Shown here in pieces: positions 18,015 through 26,229 of a stretch of 60,490 bases of DNA (position 1 is its first letter; each line of letters opens with the position of its first letter). The stretch covers positions 1 through 60,490 of the forward strand of contig CAINGT010000055.1 in assembly GCA_903848655.1 (NCBI GenBank), written 5' to 3'. The stretch is from an uncultured Sphingomonadales bacterium (GTDB lineage Bacteria > Pseudomonadota > Alphaproteobacteria > Sphingomonadales > Sphingomonadaceae). Below the pieces are notes generated by a model, which was given only the letters and a program-made list of their open reading frames with translations, was not told where the DNA came from and searched no databases. The translations under genes and the position numbers were made by a program.

Positions 18015-19184
18015 ATGAAAACCGAAGTCGCGATTATCGGGGCAGGCCCCGCCGGGCTGCTGCTCGGCCATCTGTTGCGCGCCGAAGGCATCGACTGCGT
18101 GGTGATCGAACGCCAGACCGGCGATCATGTGCTGTCGCGCATCCGCGCCGGGGTGCTGGAATCGATCACCGTGGAATTGATGGCGCGACTGGGGCTCGAT
18201 GCGCGGATGCGCGCCGAAGGGCTGGTCCACGGCGGGTTCAATCTGGCCGATGGCGAACGTCTGATTCGCATCGATGTGGCGGAGCTGACCGGGCAAACGG
18301 TGCTGGTCTATGGCCAGACCGAGCTGACGCGCGATCTGATGGACGCTGCCGGGCCGCGCGGGCTTGAGGTGGTCTATGGTGCCGATGATGTTGCGCTCCA
18401 CGCCATCGATAGCGATGCACCTTATGTCACGTATACCTGCAAGGGCCGCGCCCGGCGCATCGATGCGGCGATAGTGGTCGGCTGCGACGGATTTCACGGC
18501 CCCAGCCGCCGGGCTATCCCCGCCAGCGCAGGGCGGGTGTTTGAACGCGTCTATCCGTTCGGCTGGCTCGGCATTCTGGCCGATGTGCCGCCGTGCAACC
18601 ATGAACTGATCTATGCCAATCACGAACGCGGTTTTGCGCTCGCTTCGATGCGCAGCCCCACGCGCAGCCGCTATTACATCGATGTGCCGCTGACCGAACG
18701 GATCGAAGACTGGGACGATGATCGGATCTGGGATGAACTGGCGGTGCGGCTGGGGCCAGACGCGGCGGCGCACATCACGCGCGGGCCGGCGCTGGAAAAG
18801 TCGATTGCACCGTTGCGCAGCTTTGTTTTCGAACCGATGCGTCACGGCAATTTGCTGCTGTGCGGCGATGCCGCGCATATCGTTCCGCCAACCGGGGCAA
18901 AAGGCCTCAATCTGGCCGCGAGCGATATCCATTATGCCAGCGCGGCGCTGATCGGCTGGTTGCGCCATGGGGATCGTGATGCCATCGCCGCCTATTCGGA
19001 CAAAGCGCTGGCGCGCGTGTGGAAAAGCGAACGGTTCAGTTGGTCATTGACACGGCTGATGCACCGCTTTCCCGAAGACGGCGCGTTCGAACGGCGGATG
19101 CAAGTTGCCGAACTCGATTACATCGCCAGCAGCGAAGCGGCGCAGCGCGCAATAGCGGAAAACTATGTCGGGCTACCGGTATAA
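18015..19184 (+). CDS. pobA: 4-hydroxybenzoate 3-monooxygenase
   Basis: FAD-dependent hydroxylase of 389 aa (the Pseudomonas enzyme has 394) that converts 4-hydroxybenzoate to protocatechuate with NADPH and O2. KTEVAIIGAGPAGLLLGHLL binds the FAD ADP moiety; the family motif VVGCDGFHGPSR (DG) is near residue 160, and LLLCGDAAHIVPPTGAKGLN (GD) near 285. The ATG at 18015 follows GGGAGAG, and an in-frame start 36 bp upstream is less likely. The divergent pobR supports the assignment. Ring-cleavage genes for protocatechuate are not in the window. Confidence 0.95.
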   Translation: MKTEVAIIGAGPAGLLLGHLLRAEGIDCVVIERQTGDHVLSRIRAGVLESITVELMARLGLDARMRAEGLVHGGFNLADGERLIRIDVAELTGQTVLVYGQTELTRDLMDAAGPRGLEVVYGADDVALHAIDSDAPYVTYTCKGRARRIDAAIVVGCDGFHGPSRRAIPASAGRVFERVYPFGWLGILADVPPCNHELIYANHERGFALASMRSPTRSRYYIDVPLTERIEDWDDDRIWDELAVRLGPDAAAHITRGPALEKSIAPLRSFVFEPMRHGNLLLCGDAAHIVPPTGAKGLNLAASDIHYASAALIGWLRHGDRDAIAAYSDKALARVWKSERFSWSLTRLMHRFPEDGAFERRMQVAELDYIASSEAAQRAIAENYVGLPV

Positions 19185-19276
19185 ACCCGCTCAATCGGCG
19201 AACCTTAAAGCGGGCTGCGAAAAAGTGGCTGCCCACTTCTTTCCACGATGCTCTCGCTTAGCAGCGCCTGTCGTTA

Positions 19277-19351
19277 TGGTGACCCCTACGGGAATCGAAC
19301 CCGTGTTTCAGCCGTGAAAGGGCCGCGTCCTAACCGCTAGACGAAGGGGCC
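19277..19351 (-). tRNA. tRNA-Glu (anticodon TTC)
   Basis: Read on the minus strand it begins GGCCCCTTCGTCTAGCGG. The anticodon loop is CTTTCAC with anticodon TTC, the T-arm is GGGTTCGATTCCC, and the acceptor stem pairs GGCCCCT with AGGGGTC (one G-U). CCA is encoded at 19279-19277. All arms pair as expected. Confidence 0.97.
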
Positions 19352-19431
19352 GCGGCGCAAAGTTGCGCTGGGCAGGAGCGCGCCTCTATTGGCTCTGACC
19401 GGGCGCGTCAAGCCCTGTGGTGGGGTGATGG

Positions 19432-21201
19432 TCAATCGGCGAAGGCGGCGTCTTCGACGTGGAGTTCGGCGGCCGGGCGTTTGCCCCAGTCGTCGATGCG
19501 CGCGCGGCCGGCCAGCCAGAACTGGCGGCCGCGATAGCCGTGGAGCAGCGCTTGGCCGAGCGGAGTGGGGGCGGCGCGAAACGCAATGGCTTTGAAGCTG
19601 TGGCCGTCTTGCCCGCTGGCGATCATGCGCACGTGGTCGTGGCCGACCGGTTCGCATTTGACCAGCCGAACCGGGCCGACCGCGACGCGCGGGCCGGGCC
19701 AGCCCATGCCGAACGGGCCGGCTTGGTCGAGCGTGGCCACCAGATCGGGGGTCAGCCCGCCAGGCGCGAGCGACAAGTCGAGCAGCAGCGTTTGCACGGT
19801 GCGCGCACGGGCGATATCGCGCGCCAGCCGGTCATCGAGGAAATCGCGCAACGCATCCACGTGCCCCGGCGCGATGGTCAGTCCGCAGGCCATGGCATGG
19901 CCGCCACCCGCCACTAGCAGCCCGGCGGCGCGTGCGGCGATCACCGCTGCGCCCAAATCGACCCCCGCGACCGAGCGGCCCGAGCCTTTGCCTTGGCCCT
20001 GACCATCGGCCTCGAGCGCGATGATGAGCGTGGGTTTGCCGGTCTTGTCCTTGATCCGCCCGGCGACGATGCCGATTACGCCGGGGTGCCAGCCATGCCC
20101 GGCCAGCACATTGACCATGCGGTTGTGCGCGGCGGGCAACTCTGCCTCTGCCGCTGCTTGCACGTCTTGTTCAATGCTGCGGCGTTCGTCGTTAAGCTGT
20201 GACAGTTGCGCGGCGATGGCGGCGGCTTCGTGCGGGTCGGCAGTGGTCAGTAGGCGCACCCCCAGCCCGCTATCGCCCACGCGCCCCGCCGCATTGATGC
20301 GCGGGCCGAGCGCAAAGCCCAGATCGCTGCAAGTCGGGCTGCGCGTCAGGCGGCTGACGTCGATCAGCGCGGCGAGCCCGGCATTGTCGCGCCGCGCCAT
20401 GATTTTCAGCCCTTGCGCCACGAACGCGCGGTTCAGCCCGCGCAACTGCGCGACATCGGCCACCGTGCCAAGCGCCACCAGATCGAGCAGCGCCATGAGA
20501 TCGGGCGGGGCGGCGCGGCCGAAATAGCCCCGGCTGCGCAAATCGCGCGCGGTGGCGACCGCCAGCAAAAACGCCATGCCGACCGCAGCGAGATGGCCAT
20601 GCGCTGCGCCCGCATCGCTTTCGTCGAGCCGGTTGGGATTGACAAGCGCGACGCAAGGCGGCAGCACTTCATCGCATTTGTGGTGATCGACCACGATCAC
20701 CGCGACCCCGGCGGCGGCGGCCATCGCCAGCGCATCGTGCGCCATTGCGCCGCAATCGACCGTTACCACCAGCCGCGCGCCTTCGGCCCCCAGTCGCACC
20801 AGCGCCGGGCCGGTTGGGCCATAGCCTTCGAGCAGGCGATCCGGGATATAGGCGCGCGCGGTACTGCCGCACATCTGCAAAAACCGGATCAGCAGCGCCG
20901 CGCTGGTTGCGCCATCGACATCATAATCGCCATAGACGGCAATGGCTTCGCGCGCGATCACCGCATCGGCCAGCCGCGCGGCGGCGACATCCATATCGCG
21001 AAACACCGACGGATCGGGCAGAAAATCGCGCAAAGTCGGGCGGCGGTGGCGGTCAAGGTCTGCCCGGTCGATACCGCGTGATAGCAGCAACTGATCGACG
21101 AGATCATCACCCGCGCCGCCAGTGCCCAGATCCATATTGCCGCCGCGCCAGCGCCAGCCATTGCCCGCAAGCGAGCGGTCAATGGCGGTAACCGGGATCA
21201 T
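19432..21201 (-). CDS. recJ: Single-stranded-DNA-specific 5'-3' exonuclease RecJ
   Basis: A 589-aa DHH-family exonuclease used in RecF-pathway recombination and mismatch repair. The catalytic DHH domain has AVYGDYDVDGATS (motif I), VTVDCG and VIVVDHHKCDEVLP (the DHH motif). LGPRINAAGRVGDSGLGVRLL follows, and then the DHHA1 domain with VAGGGHAMACGLTI. I start it at the second ATG (21201, MIPVTAIDRSL), the usual alphaproteobacterial N-terminus; the ATG at 21210 adds three residues. No strong ribosome site precedes either. Confidence 0.95.
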   Translation of the reverse strand: MIPVTAIDRSLAGNGWRWRGGNMDLGTGGAGDDLVDQLLLSRGIDRADLDRHRRPTLRDFLPDPSVFRDMDVAAARLADAVIAREAIAVYGDYDVDGATSAALLIRFLQMCGSTARAYIPDRLLEGYGPTGPALVRLGAEGARLVVTVDCGAMAHDALAMAAAAGVAVIVVDHHKCDEVLPPCVALVNPNRLDESDAGAAHGHLAAVGMAFLLAVATARDLRSRGYFGRAAPPDLMALLDLVALGTVADVAQLRGLNRAFVAQGLKIMARRDNAGLAALIDVSRLTRSPTCSDLGFALGPRINAAGRVGDSGLGVRLLTTADPHEAAAIAAQLSQLNDERRSIEQDVQAAAEAELPAAHNRMVNVLAGHGWHPGVIGIVAGRIKDKTGKPTLIIALEADGQGQGKGSGRSVAGVDLGAAVIAARAAGLLVAGGGHAMACGLTIAPGHVDALRDFLDDRLARDIARARTVQTLLLDLSLAPGGLTPDLVATLDQAGPFGMGWPGPRVAVGPVRLVKCEPVGHDHVRMIASGQDGHSFKAIAFRAAPTPLGQALLHGYRGRQFWLAGRARIDDWGKRPAAELHVEDAAFAD

Positions 21202-21378
21202 GCGCAGCACCGCGTGGCTGCCATCAGGGTGCCGGGCCGAACACCGTCAGGAGGAAGCAGGCTGTTCATGGAAGCGCGCGCTTTAGCCGATCAGGTGGCC
21301 ACGCAACAGGGTGCGCGCTTGCAAATGTCGGTGATTGTGCGCATCGCTTGTATCGACCCATATGATAAGGATTTGGCG

Positions 21379-21888
21379 ATGGATCAGACTGTCGCCCCGG
21401 CTGGGCTGCTGATCGTGTGGCACAGCCGGACGGGCGCTGCCGAGGCGATGGCGCGCGCGGCTTGGGCCGGGGCGCAAGCTGCGGGGGATGGCGCGGCGCG
21501 GCTGGTGCCAGCATCGCACGCCGGGCCGGATGATGTGATCGCCGCCGCAGGTTATCTGTTCGCCTGTCCGGAAAATCTGGGCGGCATGACGGGGGCAATG
21601 AAGGAATTCTTTGATCGCAGCTATTACCCCTGTTTGGGCCGGATCGCCGGGCGCGGTTATGCCAGCGCGATTGCGGCGGGCAACGCGGGGCAGGGGGCAG
21701 AGGCGCAGATCGACCGGATCGTGACCGGTTGGCGGCTGCGGCGGGTGGCTCCATCGCTGATCGTGTGTCTGGGGGTTGATACGGCCGAGGCGATTGGCAC
21801 ATCGAAAGTCTTGTCGGCTATGACGCTACAAAGCTGTCATGACTTGGGGTGCGCGTTGGCAACAGGCTTGCAGCTTGGCGTGTTCTGA
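21379..21888 (+). CDS. Flavodoxin/NAD(P)H:FMN reductase-like protein
   Basis: A small flavodoxin-fold protein of about 169 aa. The phosphate-binding loop region WHSRTGAAEAMARAAWAGA is near the N-terminus, and the family hallmark PENLGGMTGAMKEFFDRSYYP is mid-protein, as in flavodoxin-family oxidoreductases. The start at 21379 has AAGGA 8 nt upstream; the longer frame from 21214 would begin within about 15 bp of the divergent recJ start and lacks a ribosome site. It probably binds FMN and reduces a quinone or acts in redox shuttling. Specific function unknown. Confidence 0.75.
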   Translation: MDQTVAPAGLLIVWHSRTGAAEAMARAAWAGAQAAGDGAARLVPASHAGPDDVIAAAGYLFACPENLGGMTGAMKEFFDRSYYPCLGRIAGRGYASAIAAGNAGQGAEAQIDRIVTGWRLRRVAPSLIVCLGVDTAEAIGTSKVLSAMTLQSCHDLGCALATGLQLGVF

Positions 21889-21936
21889 TTGTTGTGATCG
21901 GGACAAGTGTAATGACGCAGCGATGATAGGCCGGAA

Positions 21937-22680
21937 TTGGGTGTGACAACGAACCAGCACGATCAGGATCACCGCCTACCACGCCTTGCGCCGGTGGCAG
22001 GGCTGCTGTTCGATCCGGGCAACCGTCCGACGCGCGCCGATCTGGCTGCGCTGGCGCAATCGTGCGGGTCATTTGGCGTGGTGCCACACGACCATGCGGC
22101 GGGTGAAGCCGAACTGTCAGGCGATGGGCTGCGGTTTGAGTGTGCCGGGCTTGCCCCCGCGCCGCGCTTGCAGATCGCACGCGCGCTCGATGCCATTGGT
22201 CTGCCCGACGGCTTTGCGCTGGCCGATCAGGCGCTCGTGACACTGGCACCGGGGGCCTATCTCGGCGGGTCGGCGCAAGCGCTGCCGGTGGTGCGCGTGC
22301 TGGGTGCGCTGCTGCTGGAATTGGCGGCGCTGCGGGGCTTGCGCGCGATTGCATGGTTGCCCGCCGGGCTGGCGATGTCCCCGGCATGGTGTGGCGAAGC
22401 GGTTGGCAAGTGGCTGGCGGGCGGGCCGTTTCCGGCACTGGCGCTGACCGCGCTGACGCGGACCGAACACGGCTTTGCCAGCCGGGGTCTGGCCTTTTTC
22501 ACCGGGCAGGAATTCGTGTTTGCGGGGCCGCAATCGAGTGCGCGCGGCGCGCTGCGGCTGACCGACTGGCTGGTGGCGCATGGGCGGGTCGAATCGGCCT
22601 GCACGGCAGAATTGACCGGTTTTGGGACAGTTTTGGTCGAACCGGATGGGGCCGGGCGGGTCATCGCACGCGCCGTTTAG
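21937..22680 (+). CDS. Conserved hypothetical protein
   Basis: Up to 247 aa; no domain that I recognise. The N-terminus (LPRLAPVAGLLFDPGNRPTR) and a middle rich in Leu/Ala (VRVLGALLLELAALRGLRAIAW) suggest a soluble alpha/beta protein without a signal peptide. The frame opens with TTG (21937); GTG at 21943 is an equally good start, with GGCCGGA before it. Its base composition matches its neighbours, and it follows the flavodoxin-like gene by 48 bp, so the two may be co-transcribed. The function cannot be inferred from context. Confidence 0.6.
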   Translation: MGVTTNQHDQDHRLPRLAPVAGLLFDPGNRPTRADLAALAQSCGSFGVVPHDHAAGEAELSGDGLRFECAGLAPAPRLQIARALDAIGLPDGFALADQALVTLAPGAYLGGSAQALPVVRVLGALLLELAALRGLRAIAWLPAGLAMSPAWCGEAVGKWLAGGPFPALALTALTRTEHGFASRGLAFFTGQEFVFAGPQSSARGALRLTDWLVAHGRVESACTAELTGFGTVLVEPDGAGRVIARAV

Positions 22681-22795
22681 CACCGATTTGGCCGCAAGGA
22701 GATTGCGTACGGATTCGGCAAGGATTTGTTTACCGCGTTCAGCGCAGCGTGATGTGCCATGAAACGCGCGCAGGGGAACCGGGGATGATCGCACC

Positions 22796-23311
22796 ATGAC
22801 CATGCAGCGCCCCGCGCTGGCATTCCGGCTGGTCAATACACCGGGCAGCAAAGGCTATCGCGCCGGATTGCAGCGCCACCACGTGCTGCCGCGCCAGGCG
22901 CTTGATGTGCGCGGCATTGCCGATCTGATCGCGGTGATCGGCGTGGAAACGCTGGGCTTTCATGATTTTTACCGCAACGGTCTGCTGCTGCCCGCCACCG
23001 ACGCCGAAGCCGTGCGGCTGGGCCTGCCGCTGCACCGGGGGCCGCACCAGTCGTACAATCAACTGGTGATCGAACGGCTCGGGCAGATCGAGGCGGGCTG
23101 GCAAAAGCGGCGGCGCGCGGGCCGGGCCGATCATGCGCAGACCGAAGTGCTGATGCGCGTCGATTGGTTGCAGCGCGCCTTGCGCCGCCGCTTGCTCGAT
23201 CCGGCGCGCTGGCGCGGCACCCCGCTCAACACGCGCGATCCGGCGCTGGATTTCAGCCATCTCGACCGGATGGCCGACGCGCTGTGGGCGGCGACAGCGG
23301 TGGCTGGGTAA
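22796..23311 (+). CDS. AHH-domain (HNH/ENDO VII superfamily) nuclease-like protein
   Basis: A 171-aa protein with an AHH-type nuclease motif. RHHVLPRQ (residues about 27-34) supplies the paired histidines, FHDFYRNGLLLP the conserved Asn-Gly-Leu, and LHRGPHQSYNQLVIERL the distal His. The family is best known from toxin C-termini, but sphingomonads carry this short free-standing form widely. It has no signal peptide and no obvious immunity gene beside it. GGGGA precedes the ATG. It could be a DNase acting inside the cell or a domesticated toxin domain; the catalytic residues seem to be present. Confidence 0.68.
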   Translation: MTMQRPALAFRLVNTPGSKGYRAGLQRHHVLPRQALDVRGIADLIAVIGVETLGFHDFYRNGLLLPATDAEAVRLGLPLHRGPHQSYNQLVIERLGQIEAGWQKRRRAGRADHAQTEVLMRVDWLQRALRRRLLDPARWRGTPLNTRDPALDFSHLDRMADALWAATAVAG

Positions 23312-23330
23312 GGGGCTTTGTGCGCGCGTC

Positions 23331-23475
23331 TATAGCGGAATGCGATTAGATTGAATCGCATTCCGCTATGGAGTCTTTGTTTTCGCGTGATTTATTGCGA
23401 TCCGCAGGCCACCGAAGGTAAAAACCGGTTCCCACTTTTTACCTTCGGTGGCCTGCGGCTCGCATCACGCTCTAA
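23331..23475 (+). repeat. Dispersed palindromic repeat, copy 2 (double-arm form)
   Basis: A 145-bp copy. The main hairpin is closed by CTATAGCGG/CCGCTATGG. The second palindrome has the CCGCAGGCCACCGAAGGT segment in both arms, as mirror images, making a stem of about 27 bp with one mismatch and an 11-nt loop. It lies just upstream of the orphan 792-residue protein. Confidence 0.92.
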
Positions 23476-23499
23476 CCGAACCGCGACGGAGCATAAGCC

Positions 23500-25878
23500 A
23501 TGACGATTGACTGGAGCCAACTCTCAGCCCGCACTTCGGACTATGAGGCGCTGACATACGATACCGACCCTGTGAGTGGGGCGGTCACGATTGTCTATTG
23601 CGGATTGCACGCGACGCTGTCGAAAGTTCTGGCGGCTGGCCCGGCCTCCGGGGCTTATAGCATCTCCATTTTCGCCGATACGCTTGATATCGATGTCGCG
23701 GCGGTCAAGACATCCGGCCTCATCATCGCGGCGCGGCAAGTGAACTGCGCCGGGCTTGGCGGCAAGAGCCTTGTCGTCGATGCGGGCGGCGGGGATGCGG
23801 TAGTGCAAGTGCTGCTTGGCGGCGCGACCGGAGGTATGCTTGCACTGGCCACGCCCGGCACCGCGCCGGTTACGCCGATTTCCGATCCGACCGTGCGCGA
23901 TTCGTCGCTGCTGTCGAGCGCTTCTGGCGGGGCCTTCACGGCGCAACCCTCGGGCGGTCTTGCCAGTGTGCAGGACATCGTCAGCCGGTCATGGGCGCTG
24001 AACAGTTTCTACAGCAGCTATGCTGCCGCCGCGTGGCTGATGGACGCGGGAACCGACGAAGCGCGCACTGCCGCGCAAGCCATGTTCGCGTGGATCACTG
24101 CCGCCACGAGCAGCCTTGCCGGCACCAGCCTGCAACTGCCCAGCGACTATGGACAGCTTTACAATCAGGCTGCCGCGCTGCTGGTCACGCTCAATATCGC
24201 GAGCGGAACGGTGTTCGTGCCGGTGCTGTCGAACGATGTTTACGGCACGCAAATGGACAGTCTGATCGCGGTGCTGCGCGACTATGAGGCCAAGGCGACA
24301 GCGCTCGACACGGCTACCGATATCAAAGGTGCCATCGCCACGATCAGCGCCGGACTGGCCGGTGCCGCCGGCGATGAAACCGGCCCGCTCCAGCTTCAAC
24401 TCGACAATGCGTCGCAGCAGATTGCTTCGCTCTATACCGATATCAACGATTTGCGCGGCGACTTCCTGCTTCAGGTCCATCATGCGCATACGGCGTTTGA
24501 GGTGATGAACGACGCAATCCAGCTCGACGATGTCAAGGCCAAGCTGCAAGCAGAACTTGATCTGGTGATGTCGGGCGTCAACATTTGCTTCGACTGCGCC
24601 AAGATGGCTGCGGAAGATACCGATGGCCTGCGTGGCGCGATCAATGACAGCGTACAAGGTCTGCAAAACGTCGCCGCACTGATCGAGGCCGCGCAAGGCG
24701 GCAGCGGTGGAGACGACTTGTCTGCCGCTGCAAATGACCTGATGACGGCGCAAGATGCCATGATGGCGACTTTGCTCAACAGCCGCCTGTTGTGGCAGCA
24801 GGCAATCAAGAATCAGGCCGGTGGCGTGCTCCCTGCTTCGCTAGCAGGCATCACCATCGATCCGTCGACCGCTTGGGACACCTATCTTATCGCCGCCGAA
24901 GCGCAAATCACCACGCTTCAGCGTTCGCTCGGCAGCGGAGCGCTCGCGGCATCCGACACGTATCTGGCAAGCCTGAAAATCCTGACCGGATATGGCAAAG
25001 CAATCGGTGCCAAATTCGCCAGTTACATCTATCAGCTTGTCCAGGCGACCGTCCTGATCGCGCAGATCAAGGCAGCCAAAGACGTCGAGGCGCGCTGGCA
25101 AGCGGTGCAGGCCAAAGCCAAGAGCGACGACGAAAAGCTCGCCGCGCTTAAAGCGGTGGTGGCCAGCCGCGCCAGTGCGATCAAGCGGTCAGTCTACGTG
25201 GCATGGACCTATTACGCGGCGGCCTATTTCTATCTCAACTTCGCATCACCGCCGCGCGTCGTACACATCGACATGGATGCAGCGGGGCTTGGCGATGCGC
25301 TTGCGGGCGTAGCCGCTTGGGTGCAGGCCGCGACCGGCGCTACGTCCGATGGCCAGCATGTGCACCTGCCGAGCAGCAATACCAGCATCGCGCTTGAATT
25401 CGCCGCGCTCAAGCCCGGAGCAGACGCTGCCAACACCGGGCCAACCGCACTGGTCCAGAAAACTGCCGATGGCGGCTGGATCGTCAACTGGACTGTGCCG
25501 CTCGGCACCGATCAGCTTGCCGGTGTCCTGCCCAACAGCGGCAATTGCGCGATCTGGATTTCGCAGGGCGCGTTTTTCCTCAAAGGTGCCAAGCCAAACG
25601 CCAAAGGCAACATTATCGCATCGGTCGCGACCTCAGGCAGCTATCAGAATGGCTTTGGTCCAAAGTTGGGCCACGCCTTCGCCACCAAAGGCCTGACAGG
25701 CAACTATGCCTATGACTCCCAGCAAAAAGTTTACAGCCCGTGGCAGATCGACTCACAAGTCTACATGACGCCGACCCCTTACACGCAGTGGACAATGACG
25801 GTCCCGCCAGACGGCGGTGATCTGAGCACGATCGACACGCTGCGAATGGAGCTGACCGTGATGTACGCAACGCCATAA
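23500..25878 (+). CDS. Orphan 792-residue protein of unknown function, three-part architecture
   Basis: No family that I recognise. Residues 1 to about 115 are beta-rich with rung-like repeats (YSISIFADTLDIDVA, GLIIAARQV, SLVVDAGG) reminiscent of a beta-helix. Residues about 155-560 are almost wholly helical, with amphipathic and coiled-coil stretches (QLQLDNASQQIASLYTDIND; KAKSDDEKLAALKAVVASR) and a CFDC pair near 363-366. Residues about 580-792 are again beta-rich, ending DTLRMELTVMYATP. There is no signal peptide or clear membrane helix. A long helical middle between beta domains recalls helical pore-forming or Tc-type toxin components, but that is only a resemblance. The gene stands alone between two direct copies of the dispersed repeat. 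Confidence 0.8.
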   Translation: MTIDWSQLSARTSDYEALTYDTDPVSGAVTIVYCGLHATLSKVLAAGPASGAYSISIFADTLDIDVAAVKTSGLIIAARQVNCAGLGGKSLVVDAGGGDAVVQVLLGGATGGMLALATPGTAPVTPISDPTVRDSSLLSSASGGAFTAQPSGGLASVQDIVSRSWALNSFYSSYAAAAWLMDAGTDEARTAAQAMFAWITAATSSLAGTSLQLPSDYGQLYNQAAALLVTLNIASGTVFVPVLSNDVYGTQMDSLIAVLRDYEAKATALDTATDIKGAIATISAGLAGAAGDETGPLQLQLDNASQQIASLYTDINDLRGDFLLQVHHAHTAFEVMNDAIQLDDVKAKLQAELDLVMSGVNICFDCAKMAAEDTDGLRGAINDSVQGLQNVAALIEAAQGGSGGDDLSAAANDLMTAQDAMMATLLNSRLLWQQAIKNQAGGVLPASLAGITIDPSTAWDTYLIAAEAQITTLQRSLGSGALAASDTYLASLKILTGYGKAIGAKFASYIYQLVQATVLIAQIKAAKDVEARWQAVQAKAKSDDEKLAALKAVVASRASAIKRSVYVAWTYYAAAYFYLNFASPPRVVHIDMDAAGLGDALAGVAAWVQAATGATSDGQHVHLPSSNTSIALEFAALKPGADAANTGPTALVQKTADGGWIVNWTVPLGTDQLAGVLPNSGNCAIWISQGAFFLKGAKPNAKGNIIASVATSGSYQNGFGPKLGHAFATKGLTGNYAYDSQQKVYSPWQIDSQVYMTPTPYTQWTMTVPPDGGDLSTIDTLRMELTVMYATP

Positions 25879-25915
25879 AGCCGCGCCACGTTCGGTGGCA
25901 GGTCAGTGGTGGCCT

Positions 25916-25950
25916 GATTTGGTCCGGTGCCAATTGAACCGGACCAAATC
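25916..25950 (+). terminator. 13-bp hairpin behind the 792-residue protein gene
   Basis: GATTTGGTCCGGT (25916-25928) and ACCGGACCAAATC (25938-25950) pair perfectly around a 9-nt loop, 38 nt after the stop. There is no U-tract, so termination would be inefficient or Rho-assisted; it could also protect the mRNA 3' end. Confidence 0.6.
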
Positions 25951-26040
25951 CGCCACGCACCACGATCCTGTCTGATGGCTCAACACCAAAACCTCCCATC
26001 GCGTCATGGCCCGGGTGGCTATTGTATCAACGGTCTGTAA

Positions 26041-26166
26041 TTAGAGCGGAGTGCGATTAGATTGAACCGCATTCCGCTATAGAGTTTTTGTTTTCGCATG
26101 ATTTATTGCGAGCCGCAGGCCACCGAAGGTAAAAACCGGTTCCCACTTTTTCGCATCACGCTCTAA
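26041..26166 (+). repeat. Dispersed palindromic repeat, copy 3 (single-arm form)
   Basis: A 126-bp copy in the same orientation as copy 2. The main hairpin carries mismatches (GGAGTGCG and AACCGC). The CCGCAGGCC segment is present only in the left arm of the second palindrome; the right arm reads TTTTTCGCATCACGCTCT. Confidence 0.9.
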
Positions 26167-26229
26167 ACAAACAGCGCAACACGCGGTTTATGACGCGTAA
26201 CTATGCGCAAGATCGCCAGATCAGCTTGT

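Larger units (their letters stand above)
25879..26229. other. 351-bp gap: strong hairpin plus dispersed repeat
   Basis: No gene is visible between the orphan 792-residue protein and the SDR gene. The stretch holds a 13-bp hairpin close behind the first stop codon, the third copy of the dispersed repeat, and about 60 bp of plain sequence behind the SDR stop. Confidence 0.8.

Noticed and set aside
19208..19260. Possible seventh copy of the dispersed repeat before tRNA-Glu
   Set aside because: It has GCGAAAAAGTGG and a CCACTTCTTTCC/GCTCT tail similar to one arm, but lacks the main hairpin and is diverged. At most a decayed fragment, so not listed.
22117..22851. 244-residue minus-strand frame opposite the hypothetical gene at 21937
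   Set aside because: Because the plus-strand gene is itself unknown, I considered the opposite frame. It is Arg/Gln-rich without any fold-like pattern, whereas the plus frame has normal hydrophobic periodicity.
23331..26166. A composite transposon formed by repeat copies 2 and 3 around the 792-residue gene
   Set aside because: The copies carry no transposase and no target-site duplication is recognisable. Bracketing is noted as a finding, but mobility is not claimed.
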